64,000 bases of DNA from Antennarius striatus (taxonomy: Eukaryota; Chordata; Actinopteri; Lophiiformes; Antennariidae): assembly GCF_040054535.1 (NCBI RefSeq), contig NC_090780.1:2810001-2874000 (forward strand), read 5' to 3'. The translations under genes were made by a program, and so were the position numbers. How positions within the stretch are numbered: the stretch's first letter is position 1; the number at the start of each line of letters is the position of its first letter. Shown here one piece after another: positions 1 through 12,700 of this stretch. The notes under the pieces are model-generated. The model worked only from the letters and a program-made list of their open reading frames with translations. It was not told where the DNA came from and made no database searches.

Positions 1-395
1 ATGGTAAACAATACGGGCAGGACTTTTCACTAACTGCCCTTCAGGGAGGAAACCTCTGGAGCTCATCTTCTTTTTTTGCTGCTGCTTTCAGCTTGGTCAA
101 ACTCTTTAATCTGAGAAGCAAATAGCCCCCAGTGTTGTCCTTAGAGCTCAGGCACAACTCTGGAAGGCTCCATGGGTCCTTGGAGAGAAGCAGCAAAAAG
201 CCCAAGTCAGTGTGTTTGAAGTGTGCTTTTTGATTGGCACTAATTTCCCAGCTCTTTATCCCCCAATGTACTTTTCTACAAAATCGTGCTGCAGTGCACG
301 AGAAGAAAAGTCTTCCTGATCTACATAAACAAGAACTGTGTTTTGAAAACAGGTCAAAAGTTCTGCTTATATTAAACCCCGACAAGTCACTGATG

Positions 396-435
<40 letters not shown>

Positions 436-1919
436 TTTGTAAAATCACATAAATCACCAAAAAATACTAATTTAGTTAGGACCTTCATCCTGTAAATTGT
501 TGAAACATTCTCTTTTTTTTTCAAAAGCACATTTAGCAGATCATTACCGCCGTTTAATTGAGCGCGACAAGCATAATCAAGAATACCTTCATAATAATAA
601 CCTCATTTATAGCTAATTCAATGTTATTAGATATCGGATCTCCACAGGTCACATGTGCCCTTCGGTTATTTTTACTAACCATTAAAAATGTTGAATGCAA
701 TAGATTAGCAGTGTTGGCCTTGGAAAAGGAAGCAGGACGATGGCTTCCTCTAGCCTACTTATCTTTCATTTCCACAATTTGTTTTTTTGTCTGGGTAGCC
801 ATAAGAACTGTAATATTTACAGAAACACAGCTTTTTTTTGGTGCAAAATCACACATTTTTCCATATGTGTAGCGCTAAATGTATTTATTTTTTAAATTAA
901 TCTAAAAAAAAAAAAGATAAAATACATTAAATTTGCATTTAAACATTTGGATGTTTCATTGTTATATTAGAGTCTAGAGATGAACAATATACACCAAAAC
1001 TACAATATCTTTAATCCTGGCTCTTATTTTAGACTGATCTGGATGTCTGACTCGTCGGCTGTAGACTCCGTCGCTTCACTGGGACTGAAGCGACGGAGGA
1101 AGGGCCAGCAGATTCTTGAAGGGTACACTTGTGGGAAGGAAAAGGGTCTCATTGCGAGAGATCAGCTTGTGTAAACATTCAGGTTAATGAAGCTCAGTGG
1201 GCCTAATCCCCAGCCCTCTTTCTCACTCTCCCTCTCCGGCCTCAAAACCCCTCACCCCCTCCTGGAGACCTTAACCCCCTCTACCCTCCATTTTCCACTA
1301 TAATCCCTTGCAGGAGTGGGTACTGTCAATCACAAGGGCTCTGGGGGAAAAGGACAATACATGATTGTGCAAACGAATCTGTGTGTGGAAAAATTGTGCA
1401 TGTTTATATCTGTATGTTTGCATATAAGCAGCACCTGTGTGCCTGGTGTGACCTTTGGTATTGGATGTATCTGTGTGGATACATATGGGTGCAGGATGCT
1501 ATAAGGTGGGGAATTTCCAGTGAGGGAGCCACATGAATGAAGAAGGTGGGAGCTCTAGATCCAGACCTGGGCTTTAGAATAATCAGGAACACACAACCCA
1601 GATATGAAGAATGACAAAAAGGGGTGAAAATGGTAAAGATGTAAATGCAGCTTTGCATTTTCCAAACAACATCACACATTATGGTATGGTTATCAGACAA
1701 AACGCACAAAGCTTGAGCTGCCCTATCTGAAAATAACGTGTAGACTACAGGTTCACCAGCTTGAGCAGGAAAACACTGTTTACGGAAACATTTCAATTCC
1801 AGAAGCCATGATTTTTTTTTAATTATGCAAAATTGATCATTAATAAAAAAAAAAAAGATTAAACCAATCATGTAACAGTGAAAACAGTTCAGACAAGTCT
1901 GTATGGGTATGCAAATATA
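1..1919. other. Intergenic, no gene seen
   Basis: AT-rich sequence with a GT repeat at 400. A dense, low-CG block with homeodomain-like ATTA words lies at about 540-660. Open frames here are short and lack codon character. Confidence 0.5.
400..437. repeat. (GT)n microsatellite
   Basis: About 38 bases of GT with one TAT interruption. Confidence 0.95.
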
Positions 1920-2807
1920 CAGTGGTACCTCTACTTACGAAATTTTCTTCTTACGAAACGCCTCAACAGGGAAATATTGTCTCTAGTTACAAAAGAAATT
2001 TTGAGTTACAAAAGGTAAAAATACAGTATGGGCTGATACTCGCAGCTCCCACAGGTTCCTGAACGCAACATTCTTACAGCTGCTCTGCCATTGGCTATTA
2101 CCTAGCATCCTGGCATCCTATTCTTGTGTCTATTCTAGGTGTCTATGCAGCATCCTCGTCATTCAGCCCTCCCCCCATGAGGTGTTCTGATAGTTTTACG
2201 TAAATATATTAACTTTTAGAGTATTCACTATGGACCCCAAGAAAGTGACGGAGAAAAGAGGAAAAGAAAAGACGAAGAAAAGAGTTTTTTTGTCCGTACA
2301 AACAAAGCAAGAGATGATAGAAAAGCCTGAAAAAGGGATGTGTTTGGTTGATCTCACCACAGAATATGGCCGTAATGCATCTACAATCACCACGTTATTA
2401 AAACAAAAGGAAGTTTAAGGAGTTTAAGGCGTCGCGTGGGTGGTTGGAGAAGTTCAGAAGGAGGACTGGAATTCACTCTGTTGTTCATGGTGGGGCAAGA
2501 GGGCATGAACCAAAGAGGGCAAAAAAACAATGAGGACAGCAGTTAAAAGGTAAATGACCATCATTTTTATTCTTTATTCTATTCTTTGTTTTTTACCTTA
2601 TGGACAACTCTCATTTATTGTGTAATAATCTAATTGTAACATGTATTTGTTACATGTTTTGATGCATTTCTATGCTTTATAAAACATTTATGTCTGAACT
2701 TTTGGGGGCTTGGAACAGATTAGGGCATTTGCATGGACACGTCTGAAGTTTTCTACTTACGACATTCCTTCCAGAACCAATTAATTTTGTCAGTAGAGGT
2801 ACCGCTG
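1920..2807 (+). mobile_element. Tigger/pogo-type DNA transposon remnant (Tc1/mariner superfamily)
   Basis: Terminal inverted repeats start CAGTGGTACCTCTACTTACG at 1920 and end CAGTAGAGGTACCGCTG at 2807, in inverse orientation. The 5' side is preceded by TA (1918-1919), the target site of this superfamily; on the 3' side it has decayed to CA. Inside, 2230-2418 encodes MDPKKVTEKR... with a CENP-B/pogo-like helix-turn-helix (VDLTTEYGRNASTITTLL), then a stop. Around 2430-2500 a shifted fragment reads WLEKFRRRTGIHSVV, matching the second DNA-binding domain. The DDE catalytic region is deleted, so it cannot transpose by itself. Confidence 0.85.
2230..2418 (+). pseudogene. Truncated Tigger-type transposase, N-terminal HTH
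   Basis: A 62-codon reading frame encodes a lysine-rich start and a CENP-B-N-type helix-turn-helix like those opening Tigger/pogo transposases. It ends in TAA at 2416-2418. The following sequence continues to resemble the HTH_Tnp_Tc5 domain in another frame, and no DDE catalytic domain follows. It lies between inverted repeats at 1920 and 2807. Confidence 0.75.
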
Positions 2808-3245
2808 CATAATCTTTCTTTTTAGTTTAGAGGAGGTCAATCACTAAATGAACATGTAACGGAGCAGTTTAACTAGGTGTGCTTAGCATGTCCAGCTAAC
2901 TAGTCATAGAGGTAACTTGTCATGACAACCAAGAAAACAGCAACACCCAGGTTGTACTACATCCTACAACACTGTACAGTAATTTGGGAAGTGATCCCAG
3001 TTGCTTCCTATAGCAGTTAGTTCTGTCATCCTTCTTTAATTTGGGGGACCTGAATATATAAAATACTGAAGGTGCTTCCTCATTTAACAGAGAAAACAAT
3101 GTTGGGCTAGATCACAAAAGGTTTCGACACAATACAAGAACTCTCCTGGTGTTTCACATCTGCTTTTGAGGACATTGACTTTTATGCATTTTTAACTTTC
3201 ATTTTGTGATTCTTGTTTCAACACATGTGAGATGCACCATGAAAG

Positions 3246-3285
3246 TATCAATCAATCAATCAATCAATCAAGCAAGCAATCAATC
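3246..3285. repeat. (ATCA)n microsatellite
   Basis: About ten units of ATCA/AATC with two AAGC variants. Confidence 0.95.
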
Positions 3286-5258
3286 TATGGACTTTCGCAT
3301 AAATAGCTCACAAGCTGAAGCTAATAAAATCTCAAATAAACTTTTGTTTTAGGTGCCAGATGATGAGTTTATTGAATTATAAGTGCTACTAAATCCGTTC
3401 CAGCATTAATTATAGTGAACTGTATGTGTACATTGTGAAATTAGAAACCTAAACTTGCTAAATTATTTGTAAAATAAAACAAAGAGTTTTCTCACATTTC
3501 AAACACCCATGTCTGTTGTTTCCCAGGGGAGTTGTAAGTAGTGTTAACTAAGTAATACCCCCTCAAACCCTGCACCCACATCACCCCCATCTGGGTAGTT
3601 ACAAAACCAGCAGGGTAGTGGCAACTACCTGAAACAGATACCCAAGAATAACTTGTCTGTTTGGTGTTGGTGTTTGTGTAGTCATTGCGTTGTGGACGGA
3701 TGTTGTGTTCACTTCCTGCTCAGGCAACTCCCGTCACTGTCTGAAGAACAACCCCATCACAGCCCGACGGGCCGTTCTGCTCGATGCCCCCGTATCAGCT
3801 CCAGTTCAGCAGCAAGGAGGCAGTGAGTAAATATTTACCAATGAGTTTCCAGCGTGTTTATTTTTCTCCTTTTCACAGTTTGAAATTGTAACTTAAAAGC
3901 ATTCGATGGGTATTTGAAGAGAAGAATACATTTATATCCTGGAAGGCCTTGATATCTAATATCTCATCTGTGTTTTTTTCACTGGAAAACTAAATATTCA
4001 ACCTGATGAAAGCATTTCATTGTTTATTTTCTGAATTACAGTCACCAAGTTTAGCATTTGTGTGTTTAAAACCCGACACAGGCAGCCTAACCCTAATTAT
4101 TCAACACGTTCTCATCATTTAATGGTCATTCTGACAAAAACCTCAAACATACGGGACATGGAACATTACATGAAATCTAATTTAGGCACAGAAACTATAT
4201 AATAATATTTAGGAAAAGACTGTTTGCTTCCATTAAAAACGAGAACTCTTGATGTTCTGCTGCTGACGCGGTTGTCCCTTTGTTGGGGGTTCGCTAACCC
4301 CCAGAGGCCGACTGAATCAGGGTGACACAGTTCATGATGGGCCAGAACAGACATGTGATTGTTTTTATTAGGCTTTTATTCAAATGTCCTATTCACGGAT
4401 AAATATGGATAGAACTATTAAACCATTCCTGATTTAATAGTTGTTGTTTTTTTTATAACATCTCTTTTAGAAAAATGGAGCGCGGCATGCAGAGTAAAAA
4501 GGTCATTTCTGGCATGACTAATTGTGGCAGTATTAGTTTACTGCCCGTATCTGGTCTTTAGTCTCTCTCTCTTTTTTTCTCACAGTTCTCACTTTTCTGT
4601 CCTTTTGCATCCACAGAATCTTTTGCTGTTTTACAACGGTGCCGTCGCTGTGATGTTAAAACTTAATGTTCTACTGTACATCTCAATCTCATGTAGTCCT
4701 GCTCCCGAGGTGGTCTTAAATCAGCGATGGAGCAGGTTTGGCTGCACGCCTCATGTACCACAATAAACAGTCTTCAAGGGAAATGTAGGGGCAGAAAATA
4801 ACAGAGGAAATGATTCAAATGATGGAAAAAAAATACAATTGAAGGTAGCTGAATGTCTTCAACGTCCAGTAATGTATTCAACGAAAGTTACTCATCATCC
4901 AAGAATCTTTTCACGCAATGAAAATGAATAAGAAGCTATTTATTGCCTGACTTAAAATATCGTTTGGGAAAGAAGGAACAGAAGATTTTTTGCACACAAA
5001 AAAAACAAATAGGGTGAATAAAATCAGCAGACAAAAAGAGTGTAGCTGAGTCGTCTGAACACTTCTGTCCGACGTCTGTTCACTCAAGCCAGATGGCTGA
5101 AAGAGAGAAGGAGGGAAGTGGTGGGGTGGGGGGTGGGGGGTGGGGGGCGGATGACTGAAATGTCAAAAACGAGTGAGGAAAAGGAAAGGATGAAAAACTG
5201 GGTGGTTTGGGTTTCCCCTGGCATTCTGCATCAAGAGGATCACAAACATGCACACAAA

Positions 5259-5359
<101 letters not shown>

Positions 5360-8300
5360 GAAATAAACCCCACACGTAAATGCTGAACTATTCAGTCCAG
5401 ACTGTGCATCCAGCAGGCTGGCCCTGAACCAACATTAACATGGTCGGGTCCATACCCACGTGTGGCAGCGTGCAGTAAGACGGGGGTCCTGCCAGCTTTC
5501 TTCTTCTGTGGTAAATCTGCTGTGTGGCACCAGAGGAAGAAAGCCAAGAGTCTCCCATCGGTCCTGTCAACTCCTTCCCTTTTCTCTGCTTCTGTGGTGG
5601 TGGTGGGGGGAGCTTATGTGGTGTATAGCGACAAAAGCAGCCTTGGATGGAGCGAGGGCCCACATACTCGTCTGAATTATCTCATCAGGGTCCTTTTATT
5701 AGGAACTCAGCAGGCTTATTATTTTTATTATTAACGGCCTGTGTTTTCATCCTCAGGATGCCAGGCTTCAGCGCACACACATGTTTTTCCTCAACTCTGA
5801 TGTTTTCTTAACTTAAGAGGTGCTTTTGCAAAATGCCGTTCAGATATTTTTCTTCAGCATCCCCCCCCCCCCGCTCCGCCTGTATTTTCAATAGTAGGTC
5901 TTTCCTTTCTTTTTCTTTTTTTGTCCTCTTCCCGAGGCAGGATTAGACCCAGTTTAACAGTCAGGTCTCCAGGTTGGAATGACAGGCTACAAAAATTATG
6001 TGGAACACAGCGAGGCCAGATAATCATTAAAGTATGAAATTATAAATCCAAGGCTGCCTGTTTATTCTCAAGCAAGGCACATAAATGTGATTGAATATTT
6101 AACGTGACAGTGTATTAGCAGAGACCTTCGGTGAGACTTCTTTCTAGGAACACCAGACATCAATTTTTTTTTGATGAAAATTTAAGTATAAATCCTGACA
6201 ATGAAAAAAAAAAGATCATGTCAGAAAGAGGGCTGTAAAAACTGTTGTTTGTGAAGAAAGACATCATTTAAAATATACTAGAGCTCCTCAGAGAGTCTAA
6301 AGGATGAAGTTTTACTGGGAAGATATATGTGGTATGTTTCTCCCTATCATTCATCAAACCCCAAGGTTCTTTAAGAGAGGGTCATGGAGTGAACGTGGAG
6401 ACATCAGGGTGCTCTCTAATAACCCAGTAGTGGAAGTCTGATCAATAGGACAGCTCAGGTTTCCCAGATAAATGACAAAGTGTAGCAGCAGCTGTTTAGA
6501 GCCTTAATCTTGATACGAACGGCAAAGTTCACGCAGAGTAAAGGAGCTTCCATTAGCTTATTGTAACATATGGACGCTCCAAATATCTTTAGGAAGAGTT
6601 GTTCTCCAAAAGACCAGATAAAATTAATGATGTTTTTCTTATTACAAATTGGTCATGACATGAATAGAAGAATGACAGTTTTTTGGGGGGGGGTTTATCT
6701 CCGGTACGCTATGGTTAGGTTTGGTTAAGTTTCTTGTTCATGTTAATATTTAAATGAATAAGACAGAGTTAGGAGAATTTATTCAACTACTGCTATGATG
6801 ACCTTGTCATTAAAAATTGGATTCTTAGTTTAAAAAAACAAAAAAACAATCCTCCCATCACTTCAGGCTTTTTTAGATCAAAATAATGTCTGTCTGTCTC
6901 TCCCATTTGAAAACCTTCAAACTATTTGCTTCTTCGAGTTATATGCTAGCTGCTATTAACTGTTTTTAAAGCCTTCCTCGGGTGACTTGAGCAACATTTG
7001 CCAATCAGATGAACAAAACATTTAATTGATGTTCTCACATTTTCTTCAATGACAGATTTATCTTTGACGAGTTAGATGAACGGCAATTGCAAATGCATTA
7101 TATTCTTATGTACACAATTTCATTTTGCTTGAAATTCTATGTGAAATTAATAAATGCTTTAATAAAAATATTTTTTTAAAAAGAACAGCATTTTCAGTTT
7201 TTCAGAAGCGGTTCTTCACATGTAGTGGATTTGGCTTGAAGATTTTTGTCAGGCTTTTATTATAAATGTAATTCTCAGACTGTATATATGATGAAAAATA
7301 GTAAATTGGGAGGTAGGATGAGTGACTAATCTTGTACTTAAGTAGTTTAATCCAAATATAAAAAGCGCATATATTTTACAGTAAGCTACTTTTCAACAGC
7401 TCAGACTGTTCCTTAGAAGTGGTCTGACTTTCTGTTCATGAGCTCTCTAACACCAGCTGAAGACTGTAATAAAGAAAACCAGAGATGTTTCTCCTAAATT
7501 CAAACCATATCGTGGAGCTCAAGCTAGGTTTAGGAGCAGAAAACATGATTCACACACTGAGACACGCAGACACCTCTGCAGCCGTCACTTTTTATGGCTC
7601 CCCTAAGTCCCATCATCAAAACACTCGAGCTTGAAACAGGTGCTTTTTCACAGTAACTCAGGGTTAATACTGAGTATTGCACGGTGACTATATTGTCCCC
7701 AAAACTATTCATATTTGCTGTAAATGTGGTGCGACTTCACTCCATCTCAGTAGCAGTCAGTCTGTCCAGTGCTAAAATGTGGTTCCTTCACAGCTGCTCA
7801 ATGATAAGAAAGCCAGACATGTTAAAATCAGAGGTGGGGGGGGGGTCATAATGGACGGTCAGTCACAATGTTAAAAAAAAAACACTCAACATCCATCATT
7901 TGTGGTCCCAAGATGTTTGGTTCACTTTCCCTCCTGGTAGTTTATCAATAAAACGATTATCTTCATACAAAGTACGGCGTCTTTAAAAAGCCTCTTTACT
8001 TGTCAGATAATTAAATCAGTCGATAGATATCCTGTTGCTGATCAGAAAAATTAATTATTGATGAGTTAATGGAATCTTAAGAGGGTTGTTAATAATATAC
8101 AAACTCCATCACTTTAAAATATGGGTTTTCATTTAACCAGCACTCATCCATCATTAATCCGCCCATTAATCAGCCGTCCACATGCAGCACTGTAAAGTAA
8201 AGAAAAGTTCAAATGTAGAAGCCTTGGCTGTGAATGCTCTGCTAAGTTTGATTGCCAGAAAGTTTCCCTCAGTTTTGTCCAGTTATTAAATATAATCCTT

Positions 8301-9245
8301 ATTTGGTTCAGTACCCAGTGTGAGTAATAACAGGGTAATGCAATAAGTCAAACAGTCTTGTTCTAATTAGGTGTCGTTGTGTGCAGTGATCCGATGCCCA
8401 CTGACGGATCACAGACATGTCCATAAACAACTTCAGTCCTTGGTGCTTTATGAATTTACAGCAACAATCTGATCCAATAAGATTTTTTTTTCTTCCTGTT
8501 TTCTCTTTTCTTAGATGAGGGAGGAAAACTTTAACAATGACAAGGAAACATTGATACAAAAAAACCCCAAAACAATACAGACAATGCAGAGGAGGAATAA
8601 TAAGGGAGCTGTCAAAAAACCTCTGGGGTCATTTGTAAGATGATTGTCTTACAAGTTTTTTAAAAAAAAATTGTACATAATTCTCGAAACAGCTGTTGCT
8701 AAAAAACTGAGGATTTTACAATCAATTTAAAAATTATAGTAATTTTCTGCAAATGTACTTCAATCGTGTCCTTTGCACAATTTGTGTGACTTCACTGATT
8801 AGTGTTTCTTGTCTGCAAAATGACAAATTCATGCATGAGACTGAAGCTTCGAACAGACTTGATGGCAAACTGTCCTCGGGTAACATTTGGTTTGAAGCTA
8901 TAAAACATTTGGGACATCCTCAAATCCAATTCTAAAAAGGGTCGTTTCACAACATGAAGGTCTGTAAAGGCCAATAGTGTCACGGCATTAGTGAAAAGAG
9001 AGAAACCACGCTGTATTTTTTTTATATATTTCACTAAAGCTTGTTCAACAAAACCATGATAATGGATGGTAGAGATGCAGAAAACACCCATTTGATGAAA
9101 TCCACAAATCAGCATGCATGCAAAGACAAATGCATACATACAATTCAAATTTAATTACATGAATAATATTCAGGGTGTACTGAACAATAGTTAGTGAAAT
9201 TAAATGACTTCATCAGCAGGTATCCTTTACCATTATTGTTATTTT

Positions 9246-9289
9246 TATTATTATTATTATTATTATATTATTATTATTATTATTATTAT

Positions 9290-9328
<39 letters not shown>
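9246..9328. repeat. Compound (TTA)n-(TAG)n microsatellite
   Basis: About 45 bases of TTA followed by about 38 bases of TAG/AGT, abutting the transposon end at 9329. A second TAG array (9670-9727) lies on the far side of that element. Confidence 0.95.
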
Positions 9329-9669
9329 CTCATTCACGCATCAACGCTCGCGACTTCACCTCATTGCGGATTTTTAGTTGGCAGTCACGTGACACCGTAC
9401 GTGCATTCTATTGGCTGATGGCATCCGGAAGTGCGCTCTGTTCCGTGAGTCTCGGAGTTACGTGAGACACAAAAGTGTTTTAAATGGTCTATCAGAGTGT
9501 GGGAAAAGGTAATACAGATAGAAGGTGGTTTAATATCAGTATGGAGAGGGTTCATAAATGTTTAAATTACCGTAAATAATACGATAAATAGTTTGTCGCT
9601 CTATTGCGGAATTCGTTAATCGCATGTGCTTCCTGGAACGCATTAACCACGAGGATTGAGGGCGCACTG
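9329..9669. mobile_element. Non-autonomous Tigger-like element, one end preserved
   Basis: The right part (about 9595-9669) reads TTGCGGAATTCGTTAATCGC ... TTCCTGGAACGCATTAACC ... GCGCACTG followed by TA. Its complement (CAGTGCGCCCTC..., GGTTAATGCGTTCCAGGAA...) has the layout of the Tigger/mariner ends common in vertebrates. The left part holds a related GCGACTTCACCTCATTGCGG segment but no clear terminal repeat. There is no coding sequence. It is flanked on both sides by TAG/GTA microsatellite arrays. Confidence 0.6.
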
Positions 9670-9727
9670 TAGTAGTAGTGGTAGTAGTAGTAGTAACAGT
9701 AGTAGTCATAGTAGTAGTAGTAGTAGT
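9670..9727. repeat. Imperfect (TAG)n microsatellite
   Basis: TAG/GTA units with several substitutions. It continues the array interrupted by the element at 9329-9669. Confidence 0.9.
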
Positions 9728-12700
9728 GGAAATAATGTGAATATTATTAGCTTTGTCACTGTAGATGTCAGTTTGCTTCGTAATCTCATGCAATCGTGTA
9801 AAAACGGCAAAAGTATCAGTTAAGTTTGTCAAATCAATTTGTGATCATGACTTCCTAGATGTCTGTACATCTCTCTAGGGATCTCTTTCTGAATCAGCTG
9901 TTCCAAACCTTCAGGTTTGAGTCAGACCTAATAATAAACAGTTCGTCCATTATTCCATACATCTGACAACCAGTTCCTGTCGTCCTGAAGTAAACCTGCT
10001 CCAGCTTTGTTTTTCTCTCGTTCACTGGTGACTTCTCAGGATGTTATCGACCTCAGAGTAATGTATTACCAGTCATCCTTCCTTGCTCTCTTTTCTTTGT
10101 AGGGGTGGAGTTTTCACACACTTTGCAGTGACAAGGCAACACGCAACAAGCCTTGGTGAAAATACGCTGCCCTGAGGCGGCGAGCAGACCAGAGAGGAAA
10201 TGAACACATCACGCCTTTTTTCACACATATACCTTATACCTCTCCTCTTCCTTTCTCTCTATTCTGCTCATTCACCCCAGGCATCAAACTCATAATCCAA
10301 CAGGTCACCTGTGGCCTCCTCCTCGTTCCCCTCCCATATATTTCTCCTCTACAATGAGAAAGAACAAAAAGAACAAGCCAGAGGGACTTTCAGTTCTGAT
10401 CACCCACGCAGGTAACTGGGGAGTCAAACACGCAACTCAGGTTCTTATTACAATTTCCTCCACTGTCACATTGTTCCTTTGCATCACTCATTAAGGTGGA
10501 AAGGTTATTGTCAGGATTAGCTCAACCCTAATCCTAACCATAACTTTGTCAAGGATTATTTCAAGGCAGAAAATGATAAGAATGGAATAAATCGCTAAAA
10601 ATATTTTTATTCTCCCCATCCTGTGTGCTGTGAACTTCTACTTCAGCCTTTCTATAATTTTGCTTCACATCATCGGATGCTAAGCTTTTGTTTCTGTTGC
10701 TTTGTTTCAAAAAATATAAAAATCTGACTGAAAAAGAATTGACCTGCCAGAAATTTCCACACTCATCCATTACCTTCCTGTTCAGGTATCACTTTACAAA
10801 TCATTGATTTTATAGCTTTTATGTAGGCTATGGGCAAGAAAGGTGAAAGGTGAAAGGTCAAGGGTATGTCACACCCTCATTTCAACTGGTCTCAATCGAT
10901 ATTAATATAGTAAAAGCAGAAAAATAAACCAGAGAATGTATATGTGTCTTTTTGGTTTTATCTATCCATTGATCCTCATTCCTGCAGCACCTCAAGAAGA
11001 GCAGCCTTACAAATACGAATGATGTCAGCAAAACCACAAATTTATGATAGAAATCATTATCATTAAATTAAATTATCAGGTTTGTCCGCATTCTGGACTG
11101 TGACCTTTTTGTCTCATGTGTTCACTCATGGCATTCCCTCTTTGCATTCCCTAACTCATTTTTATTCCCCTAATAAGAATAATTGGTTAACATATATATT
11201 TTTAGTCAGAATATAACTAATTCAACCTTTAATACAGCTGAAAATATGCGAACACAAATGAGAGTGAGAGGTTTCTTCTCCATATATTCCAGATTTTGAT
11301 TGCTTCACAGATGGGTGAAATTCAACTACAGTACAAGCAAGAAAACATTTATTTATAACAGAAATAATTTGAATTCTCAACATGGCAGTGAATGGAATTC
11401 TGCACCCACACACACACAGATATCAAATGTGTCAAGTTAAGAGTTAAAACATTAATATCTTAGAGTGCATCTCATGATTGTCCTTTATCTTTGACTTACG
11501 TCTTTTAACTACTTCCCGTCCCTTGAACTGCTATTTGTGTGGAAGGTATAGATTATTCACCGCAACCCTTGTTTTCAGTCATAAATCTGTTTCAGACTGT
11601 GAGTCAGATGGGCTTCTGTGACTATAAGAAAATATTTGACATCATAGAAATAGATGTCCCCATGTATTTACATTATTTTGCAATTCCTCTCTTTATTATT
11701 CAGAGATTTTCCCCATCTGATTTGGTGTGAGTTGTCTTAAAAACAACATTAATGAGAGAAAATGCAACAGTCGCTTCAGTCCATGACACGTGTGATCTTG
11801 TCTGTTCTTATTTTTGTCCGTTTATGAAGGATTTTTCCTCATCTCAATTCCTTTCATCTGTCTTGTCATCTCCCCCCATCTTATGACTTACCTCTACAAT
11901 TCACTTCCTTTTACTGACAGCGATTAAATCTATTGCTTTCCCCTCTCCTAGAAAGGCAGAAATCATGCAGACGTGCAGACATGCACATACAGGTCATGTA
12001 ATGAACTCTTCTTCTTTCAGCATTCCAGCCATGGGAATCAAGCTTAACTTACGCAGAGATTAAATCACTCACCATCCTCTCAAGTTAAGTACTGCATAAG
12101 TGAATATTACAACGACAATAGCAACATAAACCATCAAGAAGACGTGTTATAGCTGTGGGTAATTGACCATACATTATATATTGTAGTGTGCAAGAAAAGA
12201 AAATCATAAATAATTGTTGTCACTGCAACAAGCCAGCCAATAGGATAATATTCGTGTCAATTTTTGAGATGGGGTCAAATAAAAACATTCGTAGTCGTGT
12301 TCGGTGCACCTGTTATAGGTCAGTTATTTTATGTGCCATTTTGACAACAATTTAATGAAATGGACTAATTGTGGGGTAAATGTTTTTGGAAAACATGAGA
12401 ATAAAACCAAGCAGTAGTTGTCCCTTGATTTCATGCTTTATTCCTTTAAACATTATTCCTTTCCCCTGTGAGGGTCATGCAGAGTAGTAACAGTAACACA
12501 GGAAATGACACGCCAGGAACTGTGCAGGCTTGTATGGATCCATACTGACACCAGGAAACACCTGCATGCTTTGCTGCTTACGCATCTGCAATTTATTGTT
12601 TAGTTTATTATACCTAAACAACTACTTATTTATTTTTTTACTCACTTAAGATTGTGCATAGTTTATAGAACATACTTTTTCCGCAGTGTTTTTGACATTG

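Noticed and set aside
558-872. 104-codon frame with hydrophobic segments
   Set aside because: It starts at a non-ATG codon, lies in AT-rich DNA, has no recognisable family and no splice or promoter context.
1404-1871. 155-codon minus-strand frame
   Set aside because: It includes poly-Phe/poly-Lys from A/T runs, and codon use looks random. No homology recognised.
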